A stretch of DNA of 34,270 nucleotides from Oscillibacter sp. (GTDB lineage: Bacteria > Bacillota > Clostridia > Oscillospirales > Oscillospiraceae): NCBI GenBank assembly GCA_017547085.1, contig JAFYQM010000063.1, positions 1 to 34,270 of the forward strand. Reading direction: 5' to 3'. Shown here piece by piece: positions 1 to 7,842 of this stretch (position 1 is its first letter; each line of letters starts with the position of its first letter). The translations under genes and the position numbers were made by a program. The notes below the pieces were generated by a model, which was not told the DNA's origin, ran no database searches, and worked only from the letters and a program-made list of their open reading frames with translations.

Positions 1-807
1 GATAACGACCTGTTCGGCACCGACCACTGCCCCGGCTTTGCTTCTGCTGCCAAGTACATTGCCACTTCCTGCATGGAAGTCTATCAGGATGCCCGCGTTT
101 ATGACAAGGGCATGGTTTGCATCATCGAGATCATGGGCCGTCACGCCGGTTGGCTGGCAGGTGCTGCCGCTCTGGCTACCTATCAGGGTGCAGGTCCCGA
201 TCTGGTGTACCTGCCTGAGGTGGACTTCGACATGGATAAGTTCCTGGCTGACGTGGAGCGCATCTACAAGGAAAAGGGCAACTGTATGGTGGCCGTTTCC
301 GAGGGCATCCACTATGCTGACGGCACCTTCGTTTCCGAGGCCAAGACCTCTGCTACCGACGGTTTCGGCCACGCTCAGCTGGGCGGCCTGGCCGCTATGC
401 TGGCTGACGTGGTGAAGGCACGTCTGGGTGTCAAGGTCCGCGGTATCGAGCTGAGCCTGCTGCAGCGCTGCGGCGCACATCTGGCTTCCCTGACCGACAT
501 TGAGGAATCCTACATGTCCGGTAAGGCTGCCGTGGAGAACGCTGTTGCCGGTCTGACCGACAAGATGGTTGGTTTCGAGCGCACCTATGAGGACGGCAAG
601 TACGTCTGCAAGACCAAGCTGTTCAACCTGACCGACGTTGCCAACACCGAGAACAAGGTTCCTCTGGAATGGATCAATGCCGAGGGCAACGGTGTGGAGC
701 AGGCATTTATCGACTATGCTCTGCCTCTGATCCAGGGTGAGCCCAACCTCCCCAAGGAGAACGGTCTGCCCCGCTTTGCCAAGCTGAAGAAGGTTCTGGC
801 AAAGTAA
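1..807 (+). CDS. 6-phosphofructokinase, C-terminal part (5' end outside window)
   Basis: Phosphorylates fructose-6-phosphate in glycolysis. The reading frame is open from base 1 and begins at the conserved DNDL segment that follows the P-x-TID part of the active site; further in it has IIEIMGRHAGWLA (the MGR substrate-binding motif) and a GIELSLLQR segment, both typical of the PfkA superfamily. The part in view is 268 residues, longer than the about 217 that follow this motif in the 320-residue E. coli PfkA, so the whole protein is probably 370-410 residues, as in the long clostridial clade that includes PPi-dependent enzymes. The residues that separate ATP from PPi use (the GGDG/GGDD and P-G/K-TID positions) lie upstream of the window, so the phosphoryl donor cannot be called. 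A terminator follows at once. Confidence 0.93.
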   Translation, partial: DNDLFGTDHCPGFASAAKYIATSCMEVYQDARVYDKGMVCIIEIMGRHAGWLAGAAALATYQGAGPDLVYLPEVDFDMDKFLADVERIYKEKGNCMVAVSEGIHYADGTFVSEAKTSATDGFGHAQLGGLAAMLADVVKARLGVKVRGIELSLLQRCGAHLASLTDIEESYMSGKAAVENAVAGLTDKMVGFERTYEDGKYVCKTKLFNLTDVANTENKVPLEWINAEGNGVEQAFIDYALPLIQGEPNLPKENGLPRFAKLKKVLAK

Positions 808-819
808 GAATCCCGTATC

Positions 820-853
820 AAAAAGGAGCGGCATGATTGCCGCTCCTTTTTTT
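820..853 (+). terminator. Rho-independent terminator after phosphofructokinase
   Basis: Perfect 8 bp stem GGAGCGGC (825-832) / GCCGCTCC (839-846) with a 6-base loop, preceded by an A-run and followed by seven T (847-853). It contains an ATG at 833 that is in frame with the next gene but is very unlikely to be its start. Confidence 0.92.
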
Positions 854-871
854 AAGAAAGGAATGCCATGT

Positions 872-2212
872 ATGAATCGACGCATCTTTTCTCTGGTGCC
901 CGTTCTGGTTCTTTTGCTGCTTTGCGTTGGTTCCACCACTGCTTCCGCTTTACAATTTTCGGATGTGCCAACGGAACACTGGGCCTATCAGGAAATTACT
1001 CGTATGTCAGACAGGGGTGTGATTCAAGGCAACGGCGGAACATTTGATCCTGCCAGCGAGGTCAGCCGTCAGGCTTTCCTTGCCATGGCCTGCCGCGCCT
1101 CCGGGCTGGATGAGCGGACACTGGAGGCGAACGGAAACTGGTGGCAGCCGCTTCTTGCCTATGCCCATTATTTTGAATGGTGCAGCCCGGAAGAAATCAA
1201 CGAAAGTAACCGCACCCAACCCATCACGCGCCAACTTGCTGCAAAGCTACTGATAAACGTGCTGTTTTCAGAGGAAAGTACCGATAACAGCACGGCAGCA
1301 TTCACAGACCGGTCTGCTGTGAGTTCCGCATGCTTACCTCATGTAAGGGCGGCTTCGGAATTGGGATTGATCAACGGATACGCTGACGGAAGCTTTCGTC
1401 CACAGGGGACGCTTACTCGCGCCGCAGCGGCTGCCATTATTAGCCGGGCCCTGACTGCGAAGGAACAAAGCATCCCTGTCGTCGCGGGGGAGACGGTTCA
1501 GATTCCGATCCTGATGTACCACGATGTGTCCTATCTGGGGTACGGCTACTCCAAAACGCCGGAAATCTTCCGGACGCAGATGGAGGAACTGAAGAAGGCG
1601 GGATTCAACACGATCTTCTTCTCCCAGCTCATTGACTATGTGGAGTACGGCACGGCGCTGCCGGAAAAACCGGTCATTGTCACGCTGGACGATGGATATA
1701 TGACTAACTACACCTATGTCCTGCCGATCCTGAAAGAACTTGGCATGAAAGCGGAAATCTCCGTGATCGGCAACGCCATGATATATGCCGAGTGGGGTAT
1801 GGACTGGGAACAGGTGCGGGACATGCAGGAGAGCGGTCTTGTCTGCTTTCAGGCTCACACCAAGGCTTTGCACGATGCTGTCGGGCGGACTGGTGTGCTG
1901 AAAAAGACAGATGAAACCTGGGCGGAATATGTACAGGTCTTTGCAGACGATGCTGCAAGGATTCAGGAACTTCTGATGCAGGAAACCGGAAATCAGCCCC
2001 AGGTCTTTACCTATCCTCTGGGCAAGCATAACCCGATGACGGAGGCAATTATCAGGCAGTTTGGTTACAAGGCATCCCTGACTACACGGGACGGTGTGGC
2101 GGAAGTCACACAAGGTGACCCGAAATCCCTTTACCTGATGGATCGCATCGGTATGGATTTCCGAAATGGCAGTGTGTTGTCTGTTTTACGGCAGTTTGGC
2201 TGGAAAGGATAA
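872..2212 (+). CDS. Exported polysaccharide deacetylase with S-layer homology domains
   Basis: 446 residues. The start is placed at ATG 872 because AAAGGA lies 9 bases upstream and the upstream in-frame ATG (833) sits inside the preceding terminator. Residues 1-26 form a signal peptide (NRR, a Leu/Val-rich core, then TTASA). Residues about 28-75 (FSDVPTEHWAYQEI...) and about 150-195 (HVRAASELGLINGYADGSF) are S-layer homology repeats, with a degenerate one between, which should hold the protein to the cell wall. Residues about 210-440 are a NodB/CE4 fold: IPILMYHDV, TLDDGY (metal-binding Asp pair at 273-274), HTKALH (H329, H334; the HTxxLH form of PgaB-like enzymes) and FTYPLGKHN. Probable role: removing acetyl groups from peptidoglycan or another surface glycan; the substrate cannot be read from sequence. 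Monocistronic between two terminators. Confidence 0.9.
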   Translation: MNRRIFSLVPVLVLLLLCVGSTTASALQFSDVPTEHWAYQEITRMSDRGVIQGNGGTFDPASEVSRQAFLAMACRASGLDERTLEANGNWWQPLLAYAHYFEWCSPEEINESNRTQPITRQLAAKLLINVLFSEESTDNSTAAFTDRSAVSSACLPHVRAASELGLINGYADGSFRPQGTLTRAAAAAIISRALTAKEQSIPVVAGETVQIPILMYHDVSYLGYGYSKTPEIFRTQMEELKKAGFNTIFFSQLIDYVEYGTALPEKPVIVTLDDGYMTNYTYVLPILKELGMKAEISVIGNAMIYAEWGMDWEQVRDMQESGLVCFQAHTKALHDAVGRTGVLKKTDETWAEYVQVFADDAARIQELLMQETGNQPQVFTYPLGKHNPMTEAIIRQFGYKASLTTRDGVAEVTQGDPKSLYLMDRIGMDFRNGSVLSVLRQFGWKG

Positions 2213-2213
2213 C

Positions 2214-2244
2214 AAAAATCCCCGACGAAAGTCGGGGATTTTCT
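2214..2244. terminator. Bidirectional terminator between convergent genes
   Basis: CCCCGAC (2220-2226), loop GAAA, GTCGGGG (2231-2237), extended by A/T pairs on both sides so that either strand reads a T-run after the stem. It separates the deacetylase (+) from the pyruvate kinase gene (-). Confidence 0.9.
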
Positions 2245-3218
2245 TATTTCATCCAGTTTTCTGCCTCTTTTGCAGTGTTGGTGAGATAGCGGATGGTCTC
2301 CACCGGGTATTCGCCTACGGCGGTCTCTCCGGTCACCATGACGCCCCATGCGCCATCCGCCACGGCATTGAAGATATCGCTGACCTCCGCGCGGGTGGGC
2401 ACGGCGGCGTGTTCCATAGAGGCCAGCATCTGGGTCACCACGATAAAGGGCTTTCCCGCCGCACGACAGGTTGCGGAAATATCTTTTTGCACTGCCGGAA
2501 GCTGCCACAAAGGCATATCGTTGCCGAGGTCACCGCGGGCGATCACAATCACATCTGCGTAAGGCAGAATGTCCTGCAGGTTTGCCACGCCCTCCATGGA
2601 CTCGATCTTGGCAAAAATCTGCAGGTGTTCTGCACCGTTTTCCGTTAGCAACTGCCGCAGTTCCTTCAGGTCTTCCCCGCTGCGGACAAAGGGCTGCAGC
2701 AAGCCGGTCACACCGTATTCCGCCGCCTGCCGGACATTGCGGAGATCACGCTCCGTCAGAACCGGAAGGCGGATGGTCTTGCCGGGCAGCTTCACGCTCT
2801 TGCGGCCGCTGAGGGTGCCGCCCCGCACTACCTCTGCTCTGCCCTGCCTTGCATCCGTGACGCGGAGGGCGATCTTGCCGTCGTCCAGCAGCACTTCGCA
2901 GGCATCCTCCAGCGCATCCAGTACCACCGCCGGAACGGGAATGCCCGTTTCTCCCAAGGTGACGGCGGCCCCATTTTTCAGTACCATCGGAGTTGTTAAA
3001 TCCCCGATGCGCAGTTCCGGTCCTTGCGTATCGATTACCAGCTGGGGCTTGCAGATTCCGTCTGCCGCGGCGTGAAACGCCTTGATTTGTTCCGCGCTGT
3101 CGGAGAGGTCAACGTGGGACAGGTTCAGGCGCATGCCGGTCATACCGGCGTGAAACATATCCTTCAGGACCTCCTGCGCCTTGCAGGCAGGGCCGAAGGT
3201 TCCGTAAACTTCGGTCAT
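2244..3218 (-). CDS. Short pyruvate kinase lacking the C-terminal domain
   Basis: Would convert phosphoenolpyruvate and ADP to pyruvate and ATP. 324 residues against 470-580 for ordinary bacterial enzymes. Visible parts: the N-terminal barrel strand (YGTFGPA, RLNLSH at 30-35), a B domain from about 68 to 155 with LDDGKIALRV (111-120), then the barrel active site: KIESMEG (K204, E206), ARGDLG (228-232), TQML (262-265), PTRAEVSD (274-281) and TGETAVGEYPVE. The protein stops right after the barrel, so the C-terminal regulatory/tetramer domain is absent. The usual TKGPE is TQGPE (Q65). It follows coaX and a membrane protein on the same strand, 27 bases after the latter, with GGAGA upstream of the ATG. 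It is probably active but not allosterically controlled in the usual way, or a specialised paralog. Confidence 0.85.
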   Translation of the reverse strand: MTEVYGTFGPACKAQEVLKDMFHAGMTGMRLNLSHVDLSDSAEQIKAFHAAADGICKPQLVIDTQGPELRIGDLTTPMVLKNGAAVTLGETGIPVPAVVLDALEDACEVLLDDGKIALRVTDARQGRAEVVRGGTLSGRKSVKLPGKTIRLPVLTERDLRNVRQAAEYGVTGLLQPFVRSGEDLKELRQLLTENGAEHLQIFAKIESMEGVANLQDILPYADVIVIARGDLGNDMPLWQLPAVQKDISATCRAAGKPFIVVTQMLASMEHAAVPTRAEVSDIFNAVADGAWGVMVTGETAVGEYPVETIRYLTNTAKEAENWMK

Positions 3219-3245
3219 GGGAATTTGTTCTCCGTTTCGTGATGG

Positions 3246-3758
3246 TTATTTTGCCGGTGCGTGGGTCAGCATGAAATCGATCATGCTTTCCTTGTTCGTC
3301 CACAGGCTGTTCAGGTCTTTGTAGGAATCAGCCATTTCGCTGTTCATCCGGATATACAGTTCACCGGAATTGGAGTGACGGTACCGGAACTCAAATTCGC
3401 CACGCTGATCACGCAGAGAGAAGTTGATATCCTCAAATTCATCCCCTACAACAGCATAGCCTTTGTGGTCGTTGGTGAGGGAAATCTCCTCCGTAGAAAA
3501 GCTATGGAGGATCTCGCAGGCCTCTTCGATCTCCTCCGGCGAGAGGAAATATTTCGTTGTGCCGGCTCCGTAGCCACAGGAGATGGTGGCAATTTCAAGG
3601 TCTTCTGCCGAGACCGTCTTACTCCATTGCAGGAAGTTGCTGTTCTTCAGCGCCGCCTGATAGCCGCGCTGGTAAGCATACCGCTGCCACAGGCTGCCGC
3701 AGGCAGCCACCAGCAGCACGGCAAGCAAACCCCAAAATATGCGCGTACCTTTTCTCAC
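3246..3758 (-). CDS. Membrane-anchored protein of unknown function
   Basis: 170 residues if it starts at GTG 3758, which is preceded by AAGGAAGGAG with a 6-base gap; an in-frame ATG at 3800 would overlap coaX by 28 bases and has no comparable ribosome site. The sequence has a basic start (RKGTR), one hydrophobic segment (about residues 8-20, FWGLLAVLLVAAC), a polar helical stretch and a soluble domain of about 120 residues with an FSTEEISL / FEFRYRH / LYIRMNSE beta-rich pattern. A Cys ends the hydrophobic core (VAAC), but the Leu/Arg-rich context is not a clean lipobox. Family not recognised. Its ribosome site overlaps the coaX stop, so it is translated from the same messenger. Confidence 0.75.
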   Translation of the reverse strand: MRKGTRIFWGLLAVLLVAACGSLWQRYAYQRGYQAALKNSNFLQWSKTVSAEDLEIATISCGYGAGTTKYFLSPEEIEEACEILHSFSTEEISLTNDHKGYAVVGDEFEDINFSLRDQRGEFEFRYRHSNSGELYIRMNSEMADSYKDLNSLWTNKESMIDFMLTHAPAK

Positions 3759-3772
3759 AGGCGACTCCTTCC

Positions 3773-4543
3773 TTATTTGTTCTTCTGATAAATGGTCCAC
3801 AGGCCGTCCATCAGCAGGTATTTGTCATAGACGATCTTGTTTCGTGCGTATTTCACGATGACCGGCGCATTCCCGCCAGTGGCCACTACGGTGACAAATT
3901 TGCCGGGGAACATGTCACGAATACGATCGATGATGCCATCCAACATACCAGCTGTGCCGTAGACGATGCCGGATCGCATGCAATCCTCCGTATTTTTGCC
4001 GATCAAGGCCTTGGGGTGCTGCAAGGAGATGTCCGGCAGCTGGGCCGCACGGCGGCTCAGGGCCTCCAGAGACACATTGACGCCCGGCAGCAGCATACCG
4101 CCCTCGTAGTTGCGACCCTCGGTGATGAGGCCGACGGTGGTGGCGGTGCCCATATCAATGGTGATGATAGGTGGTTCAAACTTCTCCAGCGCGGCTACGG
4201 CGTCCGCCACGATGTCGGCGCCCACCTGCGTCTGGTTGGTCAGACGGATATTCAGTCCGGTCTTGACGCCGGGGCCGACGACCATGGGAGGTCTGCCCAG
4301 CAGTCGGGTCAGCGCCTTTTCCATCATAAAATTCAGCGGCGGCACCACGCTGCATAAAATCGCGCCGGTGACATCTGTGTAATTGTAGCGGTACAGGGTG
4401 AACAGGTTCATCAGATCCACGCTGATCTGGTCGGCCGTTCTCCGGCTGTCCGTATCCAGCGAAGCCAGAAACCGCAGATTTTTTTCCTTGTCAAACAGGC
4501 CCACCGAAGTGGTGGAATTGCCCACATCGATCGCAAGCAGCAT
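3773..4543 (-). CDS. coaX: Type III pantothenate kinase
   Basis: First step of coenzyme A synthesis: phosphorylates pantothenate. 256 residues, the normal length. It shows DVGNSTTSVGLF at 6-17 (phosphate loop), QVGADIVADAV at 106-116 with the catalytic Asp (D110), IDMGTATTVGLI at 129-140 and the EGGMLLPGVNVSLEAL segment, all diagnostic of CoaX in the ASKHA fold. This form is not feedback-inhibited by CoA and needs a monovalent cation. GGGAGGAG lies about 9 bases before the ATG. First gene of a coaX - membrane protein - pyruvate kinase group, reading away from ogt. Confidence 0.96.
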   Translation of the reverse strand: MLLAIDVGNSTTSVGLFDKEKNLRFLASLDTDSRRTADQISVDLMNLFTLYRYNYTDVTGAILCSVVPPLNFMMEKALTRLLGRPPMVVGPGVKTGLNIRLTNQTQVGADIVADAVAALEKFEPPIITIDMGTATTVGLITEGRNYEGGMLLPGVNVSLEALSRRAAQLPDISLQHPKALIGKNTEDCMRSGIVYGTAGMLDGIIDRIRDMFPGKFVTVVATGGNAPVIVKYARNKIVYDKYLLMDGLWTIYQKNK

Positions 4544-4579
4544 CGCAAAGACTCCTCCCGTTTCTTTTTCATTTTCTCT

Positions 4580-4608
4580 ATGGTAACATGACTTCCCTCC
4601 CCTTGCAA
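4580..4608 (-). promoter_or_regulatory. Predicted coaX promoter sharing its -35 with ogt
   Basis: Read on the minus strand: -35 TTGCAA (4608-4603), 17 bp spacer, -10 TACCAT (4585-4580; 4 of 6 matches to TATAAT). TTGCAA is its own reverse complement and also serves the ogt promoter on the other strand. Confidence 0.5.
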
Positions 4609-4631
4609 GCGTTGCCTGAAGCCGTTATACT
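4603..4631 (+). promoter_or_regulatory. Predicted ogt promoter
   Basis: -35 TTGCAA (4603-4608), 17 bp spacer, -10 TATACT (4626-4631, 5 of 6). The expected transcript start near 4638 leaves a leader of under 20 bases before the AAAGGTGG ribosome site and GTG 4655. Confidence 0.6.
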
Positions 4632-4654
4632 GAAAAAGAAAGGTGGTGGCCGCT

Positions 4655-5161
4655 GTGTATCAGACTACACTCCCCTCCCCGGTTGGGCGCCTCACGCTGG
4701 CCTCCGACGGCACGGCGCTGACAGGCCTCTGGATAGAGGGTCAGAAATATTTTGCATCTACGCTGGACGCGGATGCTATCGACGCCCCTGCCCTGCCGGT
4801 CTTTTTGCAGACGGCGCAGTGGTTGGACACCTATTTTGAAAAACGGCCCCTCCCTACCCTGCCGCCGCTGGCCCCCAAGGGTTCCCCGTTCCGGCAGGCT
4901 GTCTGGAAGCGCCTAATGCAGATCCCCTATGGTGAGACCACAACCTACGGCGCGTTGTCCGCTTCGCTTCGCGCTGAGGGGATTTCCGCCGCCGCACAGG
5001 CGGTGGGCGGTGCTGTAGGCCACAATCCCATTCTCTTTCTCATTCCCTGCCACCGCGTGTTAGGTGCGGACGGCAGCCTGACCGGCTATGCCGGAGGCAT
5101 GGAGGTCAAACACCGCCTGCTGGTTCTGGAGGGTGCTTTGGGAGACGGGCATGATGTGTAA
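4655..5161 (+). CDS. ogt: Methylated-DNA--protein-cysteine methyltransferase
   Basis: Repairs O6-alkylguanine by moving the alkyl group to its own Cys, once per protein. 168 residues from GTG 4655, chosen because AAAGGTGG lies 8 bases upstream and the product then begins MYQTTLPSPVG like other family members; GTG codons at 4643 and 4646 sit inside the ribosome site. FRQAVWKRLMQIPYGETTTYG is the helix-turn-helix DNA-binding part, followed by VGHNPILFLIPCHRVLG with the acceptor Cys (C132) in PCHRV and GYAGGMEVKHRLLVLE. No Ada regulatory domain. Divergent from coaX and ended by a strong terminator. Confidence 0.95.
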   Translation: MYQTTLPSPVGRLTLASDGTALTGLWIEGQKYFASTLDADAIDAPALPVFLQTAQWLDTYFEKRPLPTLPPLAPKGSPFRQAVWKRLMQIPYGETTTYGALSASLRAEGISAAAQAVGGAVGHNPILFLIPCHRVLGADGSLTGYAGGMEVKHRLLVLEGALGDGHDV

Positions 5162-5176
5162 ACTGACAAAATATTG

Positions 5177-5207
5177 AAAACCGCCGCTGGATTCAGCGGC
5201 GGTTTTT
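5177..5207. terminator. Bidirectional terminator
   Basis: AAAACCGCCGCTG (5177-5189), loop GATT, CAGCGGCGGTTTTT (5194-5207). It separates ogt (+) from the FAD dehydrogenase gene (-), with a T-run on the plus side and A/T pairs on the other. Confidence 0.9.
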
Positions 5208-5216
5208 CTTTGAAAA

Positions 5217-6614
5217 TCAGCCTTCTTCGGCGATTTTTCGGCCCATGAGGACGCCCATGACGGAGGCCATCATTAGTCCGCGGGTCCAGCCGGAGCTGTC
5301 ACCGAGGCAGTGCAGGCCCTGCAGGCTGGTGTTGAAGTCCATGTCCATCTTCACACGGTTGGAGTAGAACTTCAGCTCGGGGGAATACAGCAGCGTTTCG
5401 TAGGCGGCAAAGCCGGGCACCACGTAATCCATGGCCTGAATGAAGCCGATGATGTTGGTCATGGCACGGTAGGGCATGGCGGCAGTGATGTCGCCGGCCA
5501 CCACGTCAGGTAGCGTGGGACGGATGTTGGACTGGGCCAGCTCCTTCTGCCAGGTGCGCTTGCCGTCCAGAATATCGCCAAAGCGCTGTACCAGAATCTG
5601 GCCGTTAGCCAGCATATTGGTCAGCTCGCCCACCTTCTGAGCGTAGGCGATGGGCTGGTTGAAGGGCACGGAGAAGTTGTGGGAGCAAAGAATGGAGAGG
5701 TTGGTGTTATCGCTCTTCAGATCCTTATAGGAGTGGCCGTTGACCACTGCCAGATTGTTGTCGTAGTTCTCCTGACTGACAAAGCCGCCGGGATTCTGGC
5801 AGAAGGTACGGACCTTATTCTTGAAAGGACGGGGATAACCTACCAGCTTGGATTCATACAGCACGCGGTTGACTGTTTCCATGACCTCGTTGCGCACCTC
5901 CACGCGGACACCGATATCCACGGTGCCGGGAGCGTGGGCGATGTTATGCTCCGCGCACAGCTTTTCCAGCCAGTCCGCGCCGCGGCGGCCAGTGGCTACC
6001 ACGGTGTGCTTGGCATAGATATCCAAATCGTTTCTGCCGTTGGAGATGGAAACGCCCTTACAAGTCTCGTTTTCGAGAATCAGATTGCTGCACTCGTAGC
6101 CGAAATAGATCTCCACGCCGTTTTCCTGCAGATAGCGCTCGATGGCGTAGTAAATGTCCTGTGCCTTTTCCGTGCCCATGTGGCGGATGGGGCAATCCAC
6201 CAACTTCAGTCCGGCGTGAATGGCGCGCTTGCGGATCTCTTTGCGCTCTTCCTCGTACTCCAGACCCTCGATATGGGTATCTGCGCCGAACTCCAGATAG
6301 ATCTGGTCGGCATAGTTGATGGTTTCCTGTGCCAGATCGGCGCCGATCAGCGTGGGTAGATCGCCGCCTACCTCATAGCTGAGAGACAGTTTACCATCGG
6401 AAAACGCACCGGCACCGGAAAAACCTGTGGTGATGTGGCAAGGCTTGCAGCCCACACACTTGTGGGTCTGATTCTTGGGGCAGCGGCGGTTTTCAATGGC
6501 ACTGCCCTTCTCTACCATGATGATCTTCTGGCGGCTTCCCTTTTTCAGCATTTCCAGTGCGGTAAAAATGCCGGCAGGGCCTGCGCCTACGATCACTACA
6601 TCCGTATTCATCAT
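5217..6614 (-). CDS. Uncharacterised FAD-dependent dehydrogenase (COG2509-like)
   Basis: 465 residues. The N-terminus is a Rossmann dinucleotide fold (VVIVGAGPAGIFTALEML at 6-23), then a Cys-rich loop CPKNQTHKCVGCKPC and FSGAGAFSDGKLSL, and near the end a second flavin-binding strand (GLHCLGDSSGWTRGLMMAS). This architecture and the Cys cluster match the widespread but functionally unassigned COG2509 flavoproteins; the four Cys could hold a metal or iron-sulfur centre, which is an inference. It starts at ATG 6614 (ATG 6611 is also possible) with AAGGAG overlapping the stop of the U32 gene, so it is the last gene of an mltG - U32 - FAD group. Reaction and substrate unknown. Confidence 0.88.
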   Translation of the reverse strand: MMNTDVVIVGAGPAGIFTALEMLKKGSRQKIIMVEKGSAIENRRCPKNQTHKCVGCKPCHITTGFSGAGAFSDGKLSLSYEVGGDLPTLIGADLAQETINYADQIYLEFGADTHIEGLEYEEERKEIRKRAIHAGLKLVDCPIRHMGTEKAQDIYYAIERYLQENGVEIYFGYECSNLILENETCKGVSISNGRNDLDIYAKHTVVATGRRGADWLEKLCAEHNIAHAPGTVDIGVRVEVRNEVMETVNRVLYESKLVGYPRPFKNKVRTFCQNPGGFVSQENYDNNLAVVNGHSYKDLKSDNTNLSILCSHNFSVPFNQPIAYAQKVGELTNMLANGQILVQRFGDILDGKRTWQKELAQSNIRPTLPDVVAGDITAAMPYRAMTNIIGFIQAMDYVVPGFAAYETLLYSPELKFYSNRVKMDMDFNTSLQGLHCLGDSSGWTRGLMMASVMGVLMGRKIAEEG

Positions 6615-6623
6615 TGATTCTCC

Positions 6624-7838
6624 TTATTTGGCCGATAGCTCCACCGCGTGGCGTACCAGTGTCATGGGAGGGACTGCCTTGGGGAGCTTCATGTGGAAGG
6701 TCATTTGCGGGGTCTTTGGTTCTTCCAGAGGATTTCCCTCTGCATCCGCCATCTCCGGCACCGTCAGGGTGAAGGGGCGGAGGTCCGGTCCCACCAGTTC
6801 CACGGTGTCGCCGGTGCGGAATTTATTGCGCAGGGACAGCGTTGCATTGCCGTCTGCATCACAATCTGTGACAAGCGCAACTACTTGCCACTCTCTGACA
6901 TAACGGGAGTTTGCGTAATACTGACCCGGTTCGCCGTAATAGAAGCCGGTGGCATAGGGACGGTGGCTGACATGGTCCACTTCATCCCGCCATACAGGAT
7001 CGATGGGCTTCCCTTCCGCCGCGGCATCCAGACAGTGCCGGTAGGCACCGGTGACAATGGCGGCATAATAGGCGGATTTGGCGCGGCCTTCGATCTTGAG
7101 GCTGCTGAGGCCCACATCGATCAGGTCGTCCAGATGGTCGATCATACACATATCACGGGAGTTCATGATATATGTACCCTGCTCGTCTTCGTCCACAGGA
7201 AAATACTCGCCGGGGCGCTTTTCCTCCATGAGGGCGTACTGGTAGCGGCAGGGTTGGGCACAGGCGCCGCGGCTGGAATCGCGGCCGGTCATATAGTTGG
7301 AGAGCAGGCAGCGGCCTGAATAGCTGACGCACATGGCGCCGTGGACAAAGGCCTCGATCTCCAGTTCGGCAGGGGTTTTCTGACGGATGGTGCGGATCTC
7401 CTCCAGACTCAGTTCCCGGGCCAGGATCACCCGCTGGGCGCCCAGATCATACCATGCGCGGGCAGTCTCATAGTTGCAGATGCTGGCCTGCGTGGAAATA
7501 TGGCGCTGGCAGTTGGGAGCGTACTTCCCTGCCATGTTGAACGCACCCATGTCCGCCACGATCACGGCGTCCACACCGGCGTCGTTCAGCCGCTCCAGAT
7601 GCTCCGGCAGGCGGACAATCTCGTCGTTGCGGGGCATGGTGTTGATGGTGCAGTGGACCCGCACGCCGTGGCCGTGGGCATACTCCACGGCCTGACGCAG
7701 TTCATCGGGGGTAAAGTTTCCGGCAAAGGCACGCATACCGAAGTCCGTGCCTGCCAGATATACGGCGTCTGCGCCGTAGAGGACGGCCATTTTCAGCCGT
7801 TCCATGTCTCCCGCAGGAGCAAGCAGTTCAGGTTTCAT
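6624..7838 (-). CDS. U32 family peptidase, TrhP-like tRNA hydroxylation protein
   Basis: 404 residues from ATG 7838, preceded by GGAGGG with a 7-base gap; an ATG 15 bases further up is part of that ribosome site. MKPELLAPAGDMERLKMAV is the classic U32 start; EAFVHGAMCVSYSGRCLLS matches the U32 signature, followed by RGACAQPCRYQY whose Cys residues are the likely iron-sulfur ligands, and SLKIEGRAKSAYYAA. The C-terminus has a beta-barrel domain (FRTGDTVELVGP). Characterised relatives (TrhP, B. subtilis YrrN/YrrO) hydroxylate U34 of tRNA using prephenate rather than act as proteases; that role is inferred by family. It follows mltG by 4 bases, the order also seen in B. subtilis, but the tRNA methyltransferase gene trmR found between them there is absent. 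Confidence 0.9.
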   Translation of the reverse strand: MKPELLAPAGDMERLKMAVLYGADAVYLAGTDFGMRAFAGNFTPDELRQAVEYAHGHGVRVHCTINTMPRNDEIVRLPEHLERLNDAGVDAVIVADMGAFNMAGKYAPNCQRHISTQASICNYETARAWYDLGAQRVILARELSLEEIRTIRQKTPAELEIEAFVHGAMCVSYSGRCLLSNYMTGRDSSRGACAQPCRYQYALMEEKRPGEYFPVDEDEQGTYIMNSRDMCMIDHLDDLIDVGLSSLKIEGRAKSAYYAAIVTGAYRHCLDAAAEGKPIDPVWRDEVDHVSHRPYATGFYYGEPGQYYANSRYVREWQVVALVTDCDADGNATLSLRNKFRTGDTVELVGPDLRPFTLTVPEMADAEGNPLEEPKTPQMTFHMKLPKAVPPMTLVRHAVELSAK

Positions 7839-7842
7839 CCGC

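Noticed and set aside
3759-3800. ATG 3800 as start of the membrane protein gene
   Set aside because: It would overlap coaX by 28 bases without a ribosome site, whereas GTG 3758 has AAGGAAGGAG at ideal distance.
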